Assembly: GCA_001784435.1 (NCBI GenBank)
Contig: MFQZ01000002.1
Location: forward strand, 48,350 to 112,349
Length of the DNA stretch: 64,000 nt
Direction of reading: 5' to 3'
From: Candidatus Magasanikbacteria bacterium RIFOXYC2_FULL_42_28
GTDB lineage: Bacteria; Patescibacteria; ABY1; Magasanikbacterales; GWA2-37-8
Shown here: in pieces, positions 51,411 to 59,589 of the stretch
Numbering within the stretch: the first letter of the stretch is position 1
Layout: the number at the start of each line of letters is the position of its first letter
Notes under the pieces: model-generated
What the model saw: only the letters and a program-made list of their open reading frames with translations
The model's database searches: none
What the model was told of the DNA's origin: nothing
Program-made: the position numbers and the translations under genes

Positions 51411-51998
51411 ATGCCCGCCATAAAAATCCTAATCGAAGGATATGCGAAAAAAATTAACAAAGATTGGGTGGCGAGCTCTACCACCTGCTTGATTACTTCG
51501 GGCACTAAAAAAATCATCACCGACCCGGGTTGTAATCGCCAAAAACTATTAAACGCGCTCGCGCGAGAAAATTTGGCGACCGGCGATATTGACTATGTTT
51601 TTTTGTCGCACTGCCATCCTGACCATATTTTGCTGGCCGGAATTTTTGAAAACGCCAAATGTATCACCTATGATTCCAACCTAATTTACGACAATGATTC
51701 CCTATTTGAATTTAATAAACACAGCTTGGGTGATGATATTGAAATTGTGGAAACGCCCGGCCATGTGCTGGAACATTTGTCGCTCGTGGTTGATACGGCC
51801 GAAGGCAAAGTGGCCATCGCCGGTGATGCTATTTGGTGGCTTGATGATGAAAAACAAATTTTTGATGTAAATCAAACCGACCATTCGCAGGCCAAAGGCA
51901 TGAATATGGCGACGCTAATTGAAAGCAGAAAAAAATTGATAAGTATGGCGGATTATATAATTCCCGGGCATGGGAAGATGTTTAAGGTGGAGAAATAA
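51411..51998 (+). CDS. MBL-fold metallo-hydrolase
   Basis: 195 residues from MPAIKILIEGYAKK. Metallo-beta-lactamase motifs: FLSHCHPDHILLAG (HxHxDH), ETPGHVLEHLSLVV, VAIAGDAIWW and IIPGHGKMF supply the zinc ligands. Small single-domain hydrolase similar to glyoxalase II-like proteins; substrate unknown. The frame could start 36 bases earlier at TTG, overlapping the upstream gene. Ends before a bidirectional terminator. Confidence 0.85.
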   Translation: MPAIKILIEGYAKKINKDWVASSTTCLITSGTKKIITDPGCNRQKLLNALARENLATGDIDYVFLSHCHPDHILLAGIFENAKCITYDSNLIYDNDSLFEFNKHSLGDDIEIVETPGHVLEHLSLVVDTAEGKVAIAGDAIWWLDDEKQIFDVNQTDHSQAKGMNMATLIESRKKLISMADYIIPGHGKMFKVEK

Positions 51999-52012
51999 AA
52001 AAACTTATAACT

Positions 52013-52046
52013 AAAAAACCGCCCTCGTAGGCGGTTTAATTTTTTT
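52013..52046. terminator. Bidirectional terminator
   Basis: Stem AAACCGCC / GGCGGTTT (52016-52037), loop CTCGTA, with AAAAA before and TTTTTTT after. Confidence 0.85.
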
Positions 52047-52050
52047 AATT

Positions 52051-53064
52051 TTAATTTTTTTTAGATTTTAGTATTTTTTTCACCGCGCGGTCAAAATCAG
52101 AAATATAATTTTTATCTTGTTCTTTGCGATATTTTTCATATTCGCCCAAAGCCAACGCTTCGGCGACCTCGTGGCTAATTTTTCCCGCGTTCATCAAAAT
52201 TTCATATTCGCTAAATTTAAGAAAAGCATTAAGTTTTTCCACCCACTCTTTCATAGTCATCGCTTTACCTCTCGCCGCTTGCATTTCGGCATAATCTAAA
52301 TACATATTGCCAATACGGTTCAAATGTTCCAGCTCTTTTCCTTGCAAATAATTTTTGGCGATTACAGTGTCGCTCGGCATAATTTTTCCGTGTGGCGAAC
52401 GCCGCCAAGAAGTCAATCCCATTTTTTCTTTTTTACTGCTCACCCGCTCGGTAATAATTTCTGCCGCAGTTTTACCTGTTATAGCAAAGTGAAGTTTGTT
52501 TTGTACGGTAGCAAAAAATTCTTTGCTCTCATACGCTTTTGGTGAATAATCAATTGCGGTGGCGTAAATGTCAGTAATTTTTTGATAAATCCTTCGTTCA
52601 CTGGTGCGAATATCTTTAATCTCCTCATAAAGATCTTCAAAATATCTCGCGCTAAAACGAGAGCCATATTTCATTCGATTACTATCCAAAGCGTATCCCT
52701 TATGAATATAATTCTTTAAAACTCCGGTAGCCCACTTACGAAATTGAGTGCCACGTTCAGAGTTTACGCGGTAACCGATCGCAATAATTGCTTCCAAAGA
52801 ATACATTTTTGAATTTCTTTCGATGTCTCGCCCACCCTCATTTTGAACTTGTAAGAAATCCTTACAGGTTGCCTTTTGGTCAGCTTCGCCCTCGGCATAA
52901 ATGTTTTTGAGATGCTGGGTTATATTTTGAGGCGTTGTATCAAAAAGCTCCGACATTTTTTTCTGGGAAAGCCAAATATTTTCCTCCGCGAACAAAACTT
53001 CAATATTCACTGAACCATCAAAAGATTGATAAAATGCTATTTGGTTATCTGGTATTTTTTTCAT
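52051..53064 (-). CDS. RhuM-family protein
   Basis: 337 residues of the virulence RhuM/DUF family first noted in a Salmonella pathogenicity island. Typical parts: IEVLFAEENIWLSQKKMSELF, TTPQNITQHLKNIY (a DNA-binding-like helix pair), YSLEAIIAIGYRVNSERG and TQFRKWATGVLKNYI, then FFATVQNKLHFAITGKTAAE. Function not established; members occur sporadically and on mobile elements, sometimes next to defence or toxin genes. I start at MKKIPDNQ rather than the TTG/ATG seven codons earlier. Confidence 0.85.
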   Translation of the reverse strand: MKKIPDNQIAFYQSFDGSVNIEVLFAEENIWLSQKKMSELFDTTPQNITQHLKNIYAEGEADQKATCKDFLQVQNEGGRDIERNSKMYSLEAIIAIGYRVNSERGTQFRKWATGVLKNYIHKGYALDSNRMKYGSRFSARYFEDLYEEIKDIRTSERRIYQKITDIYATAIDYSPKAYESKEFFATVQNKLHFAITGKTAAEIITERVSSKKEKMGLTSWRRSPHGKIMPSDTVIAKNYLQGKELEHLNRIGNMYLDYAEMQAARGKAMTMKEWVEKLNAFLKFSEYEILMNAGKISHEVAEALALGEYEKYRKEQDKNYISDFDRAVKKILKSKKN

Positions 53065-53154
53065 ATTAATAAAAAGTAACCGCATCTAATTTAACTTTGT
53101 TTAAATTATATCATATTTTACGATAGAATACAAAAACAACAACATAATTAAAAC

Positions 53155-53210
53155 AAAAAAGAACTTTCGACCAATTTGTGGCAATAACCACGGCCGAAAG
53201 CCTTTTTCTT
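53155..53210. other. Hairpin between rhuM-like gene and phosphatase homologue
   Basis: AAAAAAGAACTTTCG ... CGAAAGCCTTTTTCTT with an inner hairpin GTGG-CAATAA-CCAC. Looks like a bidirectional terminator or small structured RNA, although no gene converges on it from the left on the + strand. Confidence 0.45.
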
Positions 53211-53237
53211 GATTATATTGTGCTATAACTGTATAAT
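53209..53237 (+). promoter_or_regulatory. Promoter of the histidine-phosphatase homologue
   Basis: TTGATT (53209-53214), 17-base spacer, TATAAT (53232-53237). The ATG at 53251 follows within about 8 bases of the expected start point, so the message may be almost leaderless. Confidence 0.65.
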
Positions 53238-53250
53238 ATTGTCAAGCAAT

Positions 53251-53790
53251 ATGATCACAATCACCTACTTCGTCCACGGCACCACGACCGACAACGAAAA
53301 AAATATTTCTTCCGGTTGGTTTGATGTTGAACTTTCCGAATTGGGCGTGCGACAAGCCACTGAATTAAAAACTCTGGTCAAAGATAAACATTTTGATGTT
53401 GTTTTTTGTTCGGACTTAAAACGAGCTGTACATTCGGCCAAGCTGGCTTTTACTGACACGGAAATTATTCAAGACAAAAGATTGCGCGAATGTAATTATG
53501 GCGAATATAATGCCACGCCCACCACAGTGGTGGAACCAATGTTGGAAAAAAATATCACTAAAAAATTTCCCGACGGTGAAAGTTGCGAGGATGTCAAAGC
53601 GAGAATAAATGATTTTCTTGATTACTTGAAAAAAAATTACGACGGCAAATCGGTCGCCATTGTCGCTCACAAAGCCACACAGTTGGCGTTAGATGTTTTG
53701 CTCAGTGGCAAAACCTGGGAACAGGCCTTTGCCGATGACTGGCGTAAACGCAAGGCCTGGCAGGCGGGGTGGGAGTATGTGGTGAGGTAA
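53251..53790 (+). CDS. Histidine phosphatase superfamily protein lacking the RHG arginine
   Basis: 179 residues. Family pattern: YFVHGTTTDNEKNISSGWFD (normally LVRHGETxxN), FCSDLKRAVHSAKLAF, RECNYGEYNATP and VAIVAHKATQLALDVLL (second histidine). The catalytic histidine of the first motif is kept, but the arginine before it is replaced by valine, so activity on phospho-esters may be altered. Similar VHG forms may be a distinct subgroup. I start at ATG 53251. Confidence 0.8.
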   Translation: MITITYFVHGTTTDNEKNISSGWFDVELSELGVRQATELKTLVKDKHFDVVFCSDLKRAVHSAKLAFTDTEIIQDKRLRECNYGEYNATPTTVVEPMLEKNITKKFPDGESCEDVKARINDFLDYLKKNYDGKSVAIVAHKATQLALDVLLSGKTWEQAFADDWRKRKAWQAGWEYVVR

Positions 53791-53801
53791 AAAATTATAT
53801 C

Positions 53802-53832
53802 AAAAAACCGCCTACCACAGGCGGTTTTGATT
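53802..53832. terminator. Bidirectional terminator
   Basis: Stem AAAACCGCCT / AGGCGGTTTT (53804-53828) with loop ACCAC, followed by GATTTTTTA; between converging genes. Confidence 0.88.
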
Positions 53833-53839
53833 TTTTATT

Positions 53840-54259
53840 TTAAGCAATTCCCAGTAGTGGCTTCATCGCTTTAATATCTTTATCGTGCACCTCTACTTTA
53901 TCCTCTACATTTCTTAATCCACGTGCCAAAAACGGTAATTCTTGGTCTTTGTTTTCGTATAATTTAACAATTTTGTCTAAACTATTCATCACTCTGGAAA
54001 TATCATCCTTGGTGGCGGTCTGCTCTAATTTTTCGTCAATATGATCCAATCGCCCATCGTGTTCTAACATTTTTCTCGCCAAAAAATCAATCTGACCATC
54101 AATTTGATCAAAGCGTTTGTCTACAGCTTCAAAACGTTTATCAACAGCGTCGAAACGTTTATCAATTTTAACAAATTGCTGATCGTGTTCAGCTAACTTT
54201 TTACTGTGCTCGATGAGCGTCTGATCAATTTCTGCTAATTTTTGTAATACTTGCTGCAT
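53840..54259 (-). CDS. Coiled-coil protein with RFDxVDK repeats
   Basis: 139 residues, almost entirely helical. Seven-residue repeats RFDAVDK, RFEAVDK, RFDQIDG and flanking HDQQFVKIDK, HDGRLDHIDE build a long coiled coil, ending in a short non-coil tail (AMKPLLGIA). Such proteins are frequent in CPR genomes; no activity known. Confidence 0.7.
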   Translation of the reverse strand: MQQVLQKLAEIDQTLIEHSKKLAEHDQQFVKIDKRFDAVDKRFEAVDKRFDQIDGQIDFLARKMLEHDGRLDHIDEKLEQTATKDDISRVMNSLDKIVKLYENKDQELPFLARGLRNVEDKVEVHDKDIKAMKPLLGIA

Positions 54260-54334
54260 AATGGTTTAATTATACCGCACCGAGATATTGTCTGTCAAGA
54301 ACACAAAACATACTACACAACGTGCTGTTTGCTT

Positions 54335-54363
54335 GTGACATAACCCCAAATTTATGCTATACT
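54335..54363 (+). promoter_or_regulatory. Promoter of the four-gene histidine-kinase operon
   Basis: GTGACA (54335-54340), 17-base spacer, TATACT (54358-54363), 43 bases before the first ATG. Confidence 0.55.
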
Positions 54364-54405
54364 TATATAAAGGTCAAATACAACTTAATTACTAATAATC
54401 AAAAT

Positions 54406-54672
54406 ATGCCAAATCAAACAGATTACGTTTCGCTTATCAACGAAATTATTGCCAAACAGGCGGTAATTTTGGGGCCAGATATCGCATTATTAAAAGCCAA
54501 AAATGTTCAAGGCTTAAAACTATCCGACGGCAAGGTAGTCGAAATTGTTGGTGATGCGGAAAAAGCCATCGAAAGTTTGGTGGACGAATATGTCAATTTA
54601 TCTGGGCTTATTGTTAAAAACGCTTTGAGTTCAATCTTCGCAAAATATCCAGAAATAAATAAGTCAAAATAA
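54406..54672 (+). CDS. 88-residue soluble protein, unknown
   Basis: From MPNQTDYVSLINEIIAKQAV. Helical start, a possible strand pair (VQGLKLSDGKVVEIVGDA), and a C-terminal helix. No motif recognised. First gene of an operon leading to a histidine kinase and a response regulator (gaps 13, 19 and 26 bases), so it may belong to that signalling system. Confidence 0.55.
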   Translation: MPNQTDYVSLINEIIAKQAVILGPDIALLKAKNVQGLKLSDGKVVEIVGDAEKAIESLVDEYVNLSGLIVKNALSSIFAKYPEINKSK

Positions 54673-54685
54673 TTAATTGTATTAT

Positions 54686-55012
54686 ATGGAAATTATGATT
54701 AGAAACATTGTTTTAATAATAGGCTGGCCAGTACTAGTTGTGGGAAGTATTTATTTAATTGTTAAGGGTGGCGCAGTTTATAAATTAGTAAGAGGATCGC
54801 TAGTTGGTAAAGTGACTAAGGTTTTGGTGATTAGTATGCTTGTTGGTATGTACAGTCTTGGGATTGTTGCCACGGCTCTCATGTATGCCGATGAAAACAC
54901 TGGTGTATGGGTGGTCTTACCAATATTTTTTGCGTGGTTTATTACTTTTATTTGGAGTTTGAAGGTTTTAGTTAAAGCCGGAAACGAAGCAAAAAAACTT
55001 TCAGAAAACTAA
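54686..55012 (+). CDS. Three-helix membrane protein in the kinase operon
   Basis: 108 residues from MEIMIRNIVLIIG. Hydrophobic segments near 5-25, 42-66 and 74-94, with a short charged C-terminus (KAGNEAKKLSEN). Unknown family. Located between the 88-residue protein and the kinase; a sensor or accessory role is possible. Confidence 0.6.
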   Translation: MEIMIRNIVLIIGWPVLVVGSIYLIVKGGAVYKLVRGSLVGKVTKVLVISMLVGMYSLGIVATALMYADENTGVWVVLPIFFAWFITFIWSLKVLVKAGNEAKKLSEN

Positions 55013-55031
55013 GAATTTAGTTAATAATTAA

Positions 55032-56777
55032 ATGGATATTTTAGTTATTATAATTTCGTTAGTAGCGATTCTAGCTTTTGGCGCTGGATTATTTTTGTTT
55101 ATACAAACAAAACAGCTCAAAAAGACGTTTACTAAAAAAGAGCAAGAAATGGGGCGAAGAATGTATGAGTTGGCAATTTTGAAAGAATTAGGCGACCGTA
55201 TTGGGTATTCTTTAAATGTCCAAAACATCGTTGATATTATCACCGGCTCACTTCACCAATTTATTGAATACGATGTGGTATCGTATATGTTACTGCAACC
55301 GGAAAAAATTATTTTTAAAGTTCAATTGGAAGAATCGGTGTCGCGGAAATTTATTGATGATGTAAAAAATCGGATGATGAATTCTTTGTCCGCGCTATTA
55401 AATCAAGAATTTAAAAATAATCAGATTGACGAAGTGCTGGTTGGGGCGATTGTAGTGGACGAAGTTGAAGAACCGGTACGTTCTTTTTTTAATATCCCAC
55501 TCGTTATTGCCGGCAATGTTGTCGGCGTGTTAACTGTCGCGGACACCAAAGTTGGCTTATATAAGGAAGAAGAAACCACGATTTTGTACAAAATCACTCA
55601 ACAGGCGTCGCAAGCGGTCACCCGTTTGCAAGAAGTTATCAAAACCGAGCAAGGCAAATTAAACGCGATGGTAGAAAGCATGACCGAGGGCGTGGTGATG
55701 ACGGACAAAGATTATCGTGTGGTCGTGGCGAATCCGGCAATACGAAAAACAATCGGGATTGATAATAAAAAAGATATTACGATCTTTGATTTTATTGATC
55801 ACTTAGAGGGTAAATTTGACATCCGCGGTAAATTAGAAGAGAGTGTGAAATTAGATAAAATGCTCGTCACGGAAGAAGTACAACTGCGTGAACGATATTA
55901 TCAAATTTTTGTTTCACCAGTCAAAAGCAGTTTGAGAATTAAAGGTGAAGAAATTATCGGCGCGGTGGTAATTTTTCACGACATCACGCATGAAAAAGAA
56001 TTGACCCAGATGAGAGAAAATTTTACCTCAATGATGGTGCATGAATTACGCTCCCCTCTTGATGGTATTAAAAAAATGGTGACTGTTTTGGAAAAAGGCG
56101 ATGTTGTAAAAGACAAAAAAACTCAAAAAGAATATTTTGAATTAATCCACCAAAATTCTTCCAACATGCTGACTCTGGTTAATGATTTACTTGACGTGGC
56201 TAAATTAGAAGCGGGAAAATTTGAAGTTCGTGCAATACCAAACGATATTAGAAAAATAATTGAAGAAACAGAAAAATTTTTTAAATCCAGCGCAAAGTCA
56301 GCGAAAATTTCACTTGATTCTGTAGTTGACAAACAAATCCCCGCCGAAGTAAATTTTGATTATGGAAGAATTGGGCAGGTTTTAAATAATTTAATTTCCA
56401 ACGCGCTTAAATTTACTTCTCCGGGCGGCAAAACAACCGTGGGCGCTTTTTTACATAAAAAAGGCGGGATTTTCAAAAAAGAAGCCGACGACGCCAACAT
56501 TATTTGGACAACAGAAAAAATTATTGACTTAGAAAATTTACCTGATTCTATAATTATCTCTATTACTGACAGCGGTCGTGGAATTGCAACTGAAAAAATT
56601 TCGCAATTATTTAATAAATTTTATCAAATTGATAATTTACCAGAATCAGTGGAAATTAAAGGCACTGGTTTGGGCCTAGTTATCGCGAAAGGAATTGTTG
56701 AGTCGCACCACGGTATAATTGGGGTATTTTCGGAAGAAGGCGTGGGCAGTACATTTTATTTCACCTTACCAATTTAA
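55032..56777 (+). CDS. Membrane sensor histidine kinase with GAF and PAS domains
   Basis: 581 residues. One N-terminal helix (VIIISLVAILAFGAGLFLF), a GAF-like domain (about 50-200), a PAS-like domain (about 210-320, MVESMTEGVVMTDKDYRVVV), HisKA with the phospho-acceptor in MMVHELRSPLDGIKKM (about residue 338), and a HATPase domain with N-box NLISNALKFTSPGG, G1 DSGRGIA, F-box FNKFYQ and G2 GTGLGLVIAKGI. Complete kinase. The partner regulator is the next gene. Confidence 0.93.
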   Translation: MDILVIIISLVAILAFGAGLFLFIQTKQLKKTFTKKEQEMGRRMYELAILKELGDRIGYSLNVQNIVDIITGSLHQFIEYDVVSYMLLQPEKIIFKVQLEESVSRKFIDDVKNRMMNSLSALLNQEFKNNQIDEVLVGAIVVDEVEEPVRSFFNIPLVIAGNVVGVLTVADTKVGLYKEEETTILYKITQQASQAVTRLQEVIKTEQGKLNAMVESMTEGVVMTDKDYRVVVANPAIRKTIGIDNKKDITIFDFIDHLEGKFDIRGKLEESVKLDKMLVTEEVQLRERYYQIFVSPVKSSLRIKGEEIIGAVVIFHDITHEKELTQMRENFTSMMVHELRSPLDGIKKMVTVLEKGDVVKDKKTQKEYFELIHQNSSNMLTLVNDLLDVAKLEAGKFEVRAIPNDIRKIIEETEKFFKSSAKSAKISLDSVVDKQIPAEVNFDYGRIGQVLNNLISNALKFTSPGGKTTVGAFLHKKGGIFKKEADDANIIWTTEKIIDLENLPDSIIISITDSGRGIATEKISQLFNKFYQIDNLPESVEIKGTGLGLVIAKGIVESHHGIIGVFSEEGVGSTFYFTLPI

Positions 56778-56803
56778 CAAAATTTATTAATTAACCGAAC
56801 AAT

Positions 56804-57187
56804 ATGGAAAAAACAAAAAAGAAAATTTTAATTGCCGAAGACGAACCTGCAACAATGCGAGCCATGGCCGACTCAATTAAGTCTGCCGGATTTGAAGTAA
56901 TTAAAGCCACGGACGGCGAACAAGCGGTGGAATTTGCCTTGCGTGATCATCCTGATTGTATTTTAATGGATATCCGCATGCCAAAAATGGATGGACTAAC
57001 CGCGCTAAAAAGAATTCGAAAAAATGAATGGGGTAAAGATGTTTGCATCACAATTCTTACTAATATTAGTGACTCCGCTAAGGTAGACGAGGCACTAAAA
57101 GACGGCGCGTTTGAATATTTGATAAAAGCTGATTGGGATATTGATAAAATTGTAAAAAAATTGAAGACGCGGTTAGGAGTTGAATAA
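56804..57187 (+). CDS. Single-domain (CheY-like) response regulator
   Basis: 127 residues, receiver domain only. Acidic pair in LIAEDEPATM, phospho-acceptor D56 in CILMDIRMPKMDG, T86 in ITILTNISD and K108 in YLIKADWD. No output domain, so it works through protein contact or another partner. Cognate to the kinase 26 bases upstream. Confidence 0.92.
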   Translation: MEKTKKKILIAEDEPATMRAMADSIKSAGFEVIKATDGEQAVEFALRDHPDCILMDIRMPKMDGLTALKRIRKNEWGKDVCITILTNISDSAKVDEALKDGAFEYLIKADWDIDKIVKKLKTRLGVE

Positions 57188-57242
57188 TAATTTTTTTGTC
57201 AAATTTTACACATACCGTCTTAAAATTGGGCAGCATTTTAAT

Positions 57243-57271
57243 TTGACTAGTGCTGTTTTGTAGGATAAAAT
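57243..57271 (+). promoter_or_regulatory. Promoter after the response regulator
   Basis: TTGACT (57243-57248), 17-base spacer, TAAAAT (57266-57271), in front of the genes at 57311 and 57674. Confidence 0.65.
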
Positions 57272-57310
57272 ATAGGTGTTAGTAATAATTATTTATTATA
57301 AATTAATTTT

Positions 57311-57661
57311 ATGGATGAATTACCTTCACAAAAACAAGATACGATAGGTCTCATGTCTATACTTTATAGAATTGGCGAAGTCACAACGGAAGACATTGAA
57401 TCATTACAAAGAATAATTATGCCGAGGGGCCTTAAAATTTTTGAAGGCCTGCCAGAAAATAAAAAAATGGTTTGGACTCTTTTATACAAGATTTCAGAAG
57501 ATGAGTTGTTGAGGCTAGCAAAACTATCCACAGGAACAAAACATATAGGGGGCATGCATGATTTAGGGGGAGACCTGACGTCGCTTTATTGGTGCACAAA
57601 TGAAGAAAAATTCAAAAAGGCACTCGATATTTTGAGCCCAGATAAATCCGACACAGCTTGA
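57311..57661 (+). CDS. 116-residue protein, unknown
   Basis: Mostly helical, no membrane segment. Stretches QKQDTIGLMSILYRIGEVTT and NKKMVWTLLYKISEDELLRL alternate charged and hydrophobic residues; KHIGGMHDLGGDLTSLYW is glycine-rich. No family recognised. Followed 12 bases later by another small unknown. Confidence 0.55.
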   Translation: MDELPSQKQDTIGLMSILYRIGEVTTEDIESLQRIIMPRGLKIFEGLPENKKMVWTLLYKISEDELLRLAKLSTGTKHIGGMHDLGGDLTSLYWCTNEEKFKKALDILSPDKSDTA

Positions 57662-57673
57662 CACCAACCTTAT

Positions 57674-58018
57674 ATGCATGAAATAAAAATACAAGAATTA
57701 GAACCAGAAAGAGACACGGCTTACGACCTGCTTCTTCAAAAATATGAGCGATACGGATTAAAACTCGAACCGATAGATTCTGCTAGATTAAGAAGAATTC
57801 TAAAAGAATGCAGAAATGACAAAAAAATAATCATAAACTTAGATGAAAATGAATTTGAGATCATATCAGAAGCAGAATCTCGTTTTTTCCAAGAAGCATT
57901 CGGAATAGATATTAAAAGTTATGTAGCCGGTGTCAGTGGACAAGAATACAAAAAACGTATGCGGGAGCTTTTAGAGCATGTCAGAATAAAAATTAGAAAA
58001 GATTTAACAATGTTATAA
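57674..58018 (+). CDS. 114-residue protein, unknown
   Basis: Soluble, helix-rich: IKIQELEPERDTAYDLLLQK, ARLRRILKECRNDKKIIINL, then EFEIISEAESRFFQEAFGID and a basic C-terminus (KKRMRELLEHVRIKIRKDL). No motif recognised. Probably one transcript with the gene before it. Confidence 0.55.
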   Translation: MHEIKIQELEPERDTAYDLLLQKYERYGLKLEPIDSARLRRILKECRNDKKIIINLDENEFEIISEAESRFFQEAFGIDIKSYVAGVSGQEYKKRMRELLEHVRIKIRKDLTML

Positions 58019-58044
58019 TAAATTTTAAATACAGACCTTTCACC

Positions 58045-58329
58045 ATGCTCCAATACTACCACAACTTATCAAAGAAAAATAAAACAATTTTTTTAATTGT
58101 GACGATTCTTTTGTCTATCCCCGCTGGCGCGATTATTGGGTTAATAGTTGGACTGATATCAACAACCTTTATTCCGATGTGCTGTAATGATAATGGCTGT
58201 CATAATTGTTTTGTGCTTGGTGAAAAGGTGGGTTACGAAGCTACCGGCTTTATTGGTTTTTGGATTGGGTTGTTTTTGGTGCCCATTACATATATATCAT
58301 TAATTATATATTTAGAATTAAAAAAATAA
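58045..58329 (+). CDS. Two-helix membrane protein with clustered cysteines
   Basis: 94 residues. Helix TIFLIVTILLSIPAGAIIGL, a loop MCCNDNGCHNCFVLGEKVG with four cysteines and one histidine, which could bind a metal or form disulfides, and a second helix FIGFWIGLFLVPITYISLII. Function unknown. Stop codon lies in the first arm of the following terminator. Confidence 0.6.
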   Translation: MLQYYHNLSKKNKTIFLIVTILLSIPAGAIIGLIVGLISTTFIPMCCNDNGCHNCFVLGEKVGYEATGFIGFWIGLFLVPITYISLIIYLELKK

Positions 58330-58352
58330 CGGCTCAACCGTTGTTTTTTATT
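58326..58352 (+). terminator. Terminator
   Basis: Stem AACGG / CCGTT (58328-58342), loop CTCAA, followed by GTTTTTTATTTT. Short stem but good U-tract. Confidence 0.7.
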
Positions 58353-58382
58353 TTGTGTTTAATTGTTGTAGTGTTTGCTTGT

Positions 58383-59582
58383 TTATTGCTTTGAATACCC
58401 CAATTCCTCCGCCAAATTCACGCGCGCTTTTTCCTTCCAAACCAGCTCTCCCCTATTTTCCATTTCCAAAATATAATCAGCTATCACGGCCTCGCGTTCT
58501 TTTTTGTCAGACAATGATTGTAAATGAGAATTTAACAAATCATACTGCACCGACAAACGCATTTCATCATTTTCTATTTGCAACCACAAATTATTTTGCC
58601 AAGCCCACGCTGTAAATTCAGCGTTATTTTTATTTTTTTCAATTACCGCCAATAAATTGGCTTGCACAGATTCACCCGACAGGCCGGTGAAACTATTTTT
58701 GGAAAGTAAATGTCTTATCGGGCCAAGCGTAGCATCCAAATATTCGGTGATATGCTCGGGATCATAAACAATATCTGCCACATAAAAAAACGGCTTCATC
58801 GTGAGTTTAATTTTTTCCGGATGATTACTAATATCCATTGCTGCCACCGCGTCTAAAAGTTTTTGGGCTTGCGCGAAAGACAGGTCGGTTTTAATTACTT
58901 TAAAAACAATATATTGCAAGGCGGCATCTATTTTAGACATTTTGGCTGACACAAATTTGACCAACATTTGTTTAATAAAAGTGGAGTGATTACGCGCCCG
59001 TTGCGGTTCACCGATAGTATAACCATGACGATTGCGGAGCCATTGCAAGGTCTCGGTCGTGGGCAAACGCAAAAGTCGTAAAATCCCGAGCGTCTCCGAA
59101 AAATTCACGGTTACCAAATAATCGGCCTTCACTCCCAAAATTTTTTCAATCTGTTTAATACCATATTCCAATCCACCCAAGCCACAGGAATTAGAGACGT
59201 AATAATCAGACGAAGTGACGCCCATACCGGGCGGTAAAGATGAGTAAGTCCCCCGCGGCACGGCGGTGATGGTAATGGTGTCAGTATTTTTGTCCAGAGT
59301 AATAAGCTGAATAGCATCACAATGACCATTTTTCTGGCCGATGCGGTTGTCCAAACCAATTAATAACACCCGCGCAATTTTGTCTTCGCCAAACAGATCA
59401 TCTGTCTCCTCTTTTGGGGCTTCAACCCGACGAGAATTAATGATATTGGCGATTGTCTCATTTTGCGTTTTAATTATTTTACGTTCAGCCGCTTGCGCTT
59501 TGTACCAAAAAATACCTTTGACGGAAAACCAACCAAAAATTCCCACGAGGATTATCACTAAAATAATTATTTTATTTTTCAC
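58383..59582 (-). CDS. LytR-CpsA-Psr (LCP) family protein
   Basis: 399 residues: N-terminal membrane helix (IIILVIILVGIFGWFSV) and an LCP domain: RVLLIGLDNRIGQKNGHCDA, IQLITLDKNTDTITITAVPR, then YGIKQIEKILGVKADYLVTV and TIGEPQRARNHSTFIKQML carry the arginine-rich lipid-phosphate site. The family attaches wall polymers to peptidoglycan. C-terminal 150 residues are helical and unassigned. It is seven bases downstream of the Gmad2/GerMN gene, so the two form an operon. Confidence 0.88.
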   Translation of the reverse strand: MKNKIIILVIILVGIFGWFSVKGIFWYKAQAAERKIIKTQNETIANIINSRRVEAPKEETDDLFGEDKIARVLLIGLDNRIGQKNGHCDAIQLITLDKNTDTITITAVPRGTYSSLPPGMGVTSSDYYVSNSCGLGGLEYGIKQIEKILGVKADYLVTVNFSETLGILRLLRLPTTETLQWLRNRHGYTIGEPQRARNHSTFIKQMLVKFVSAKMSKIDAALQYIVFKVIKTDLSFAQAQKLLDAVAAMDISNHPEKIKLTMKPFFYVADIVYDPEHITEYLDATLGPIRHLLSKNSFTGLSGESVQANLLAVIEKNKNNAEFTAWAWQNNLWLQIENDEMRLSVQYDLLNSHLQSLSDKKEREAVIADYILEMENRGELVWKEKARVNLAEELGYSKQ

Positions 59583-59589
59583 AAGATTA

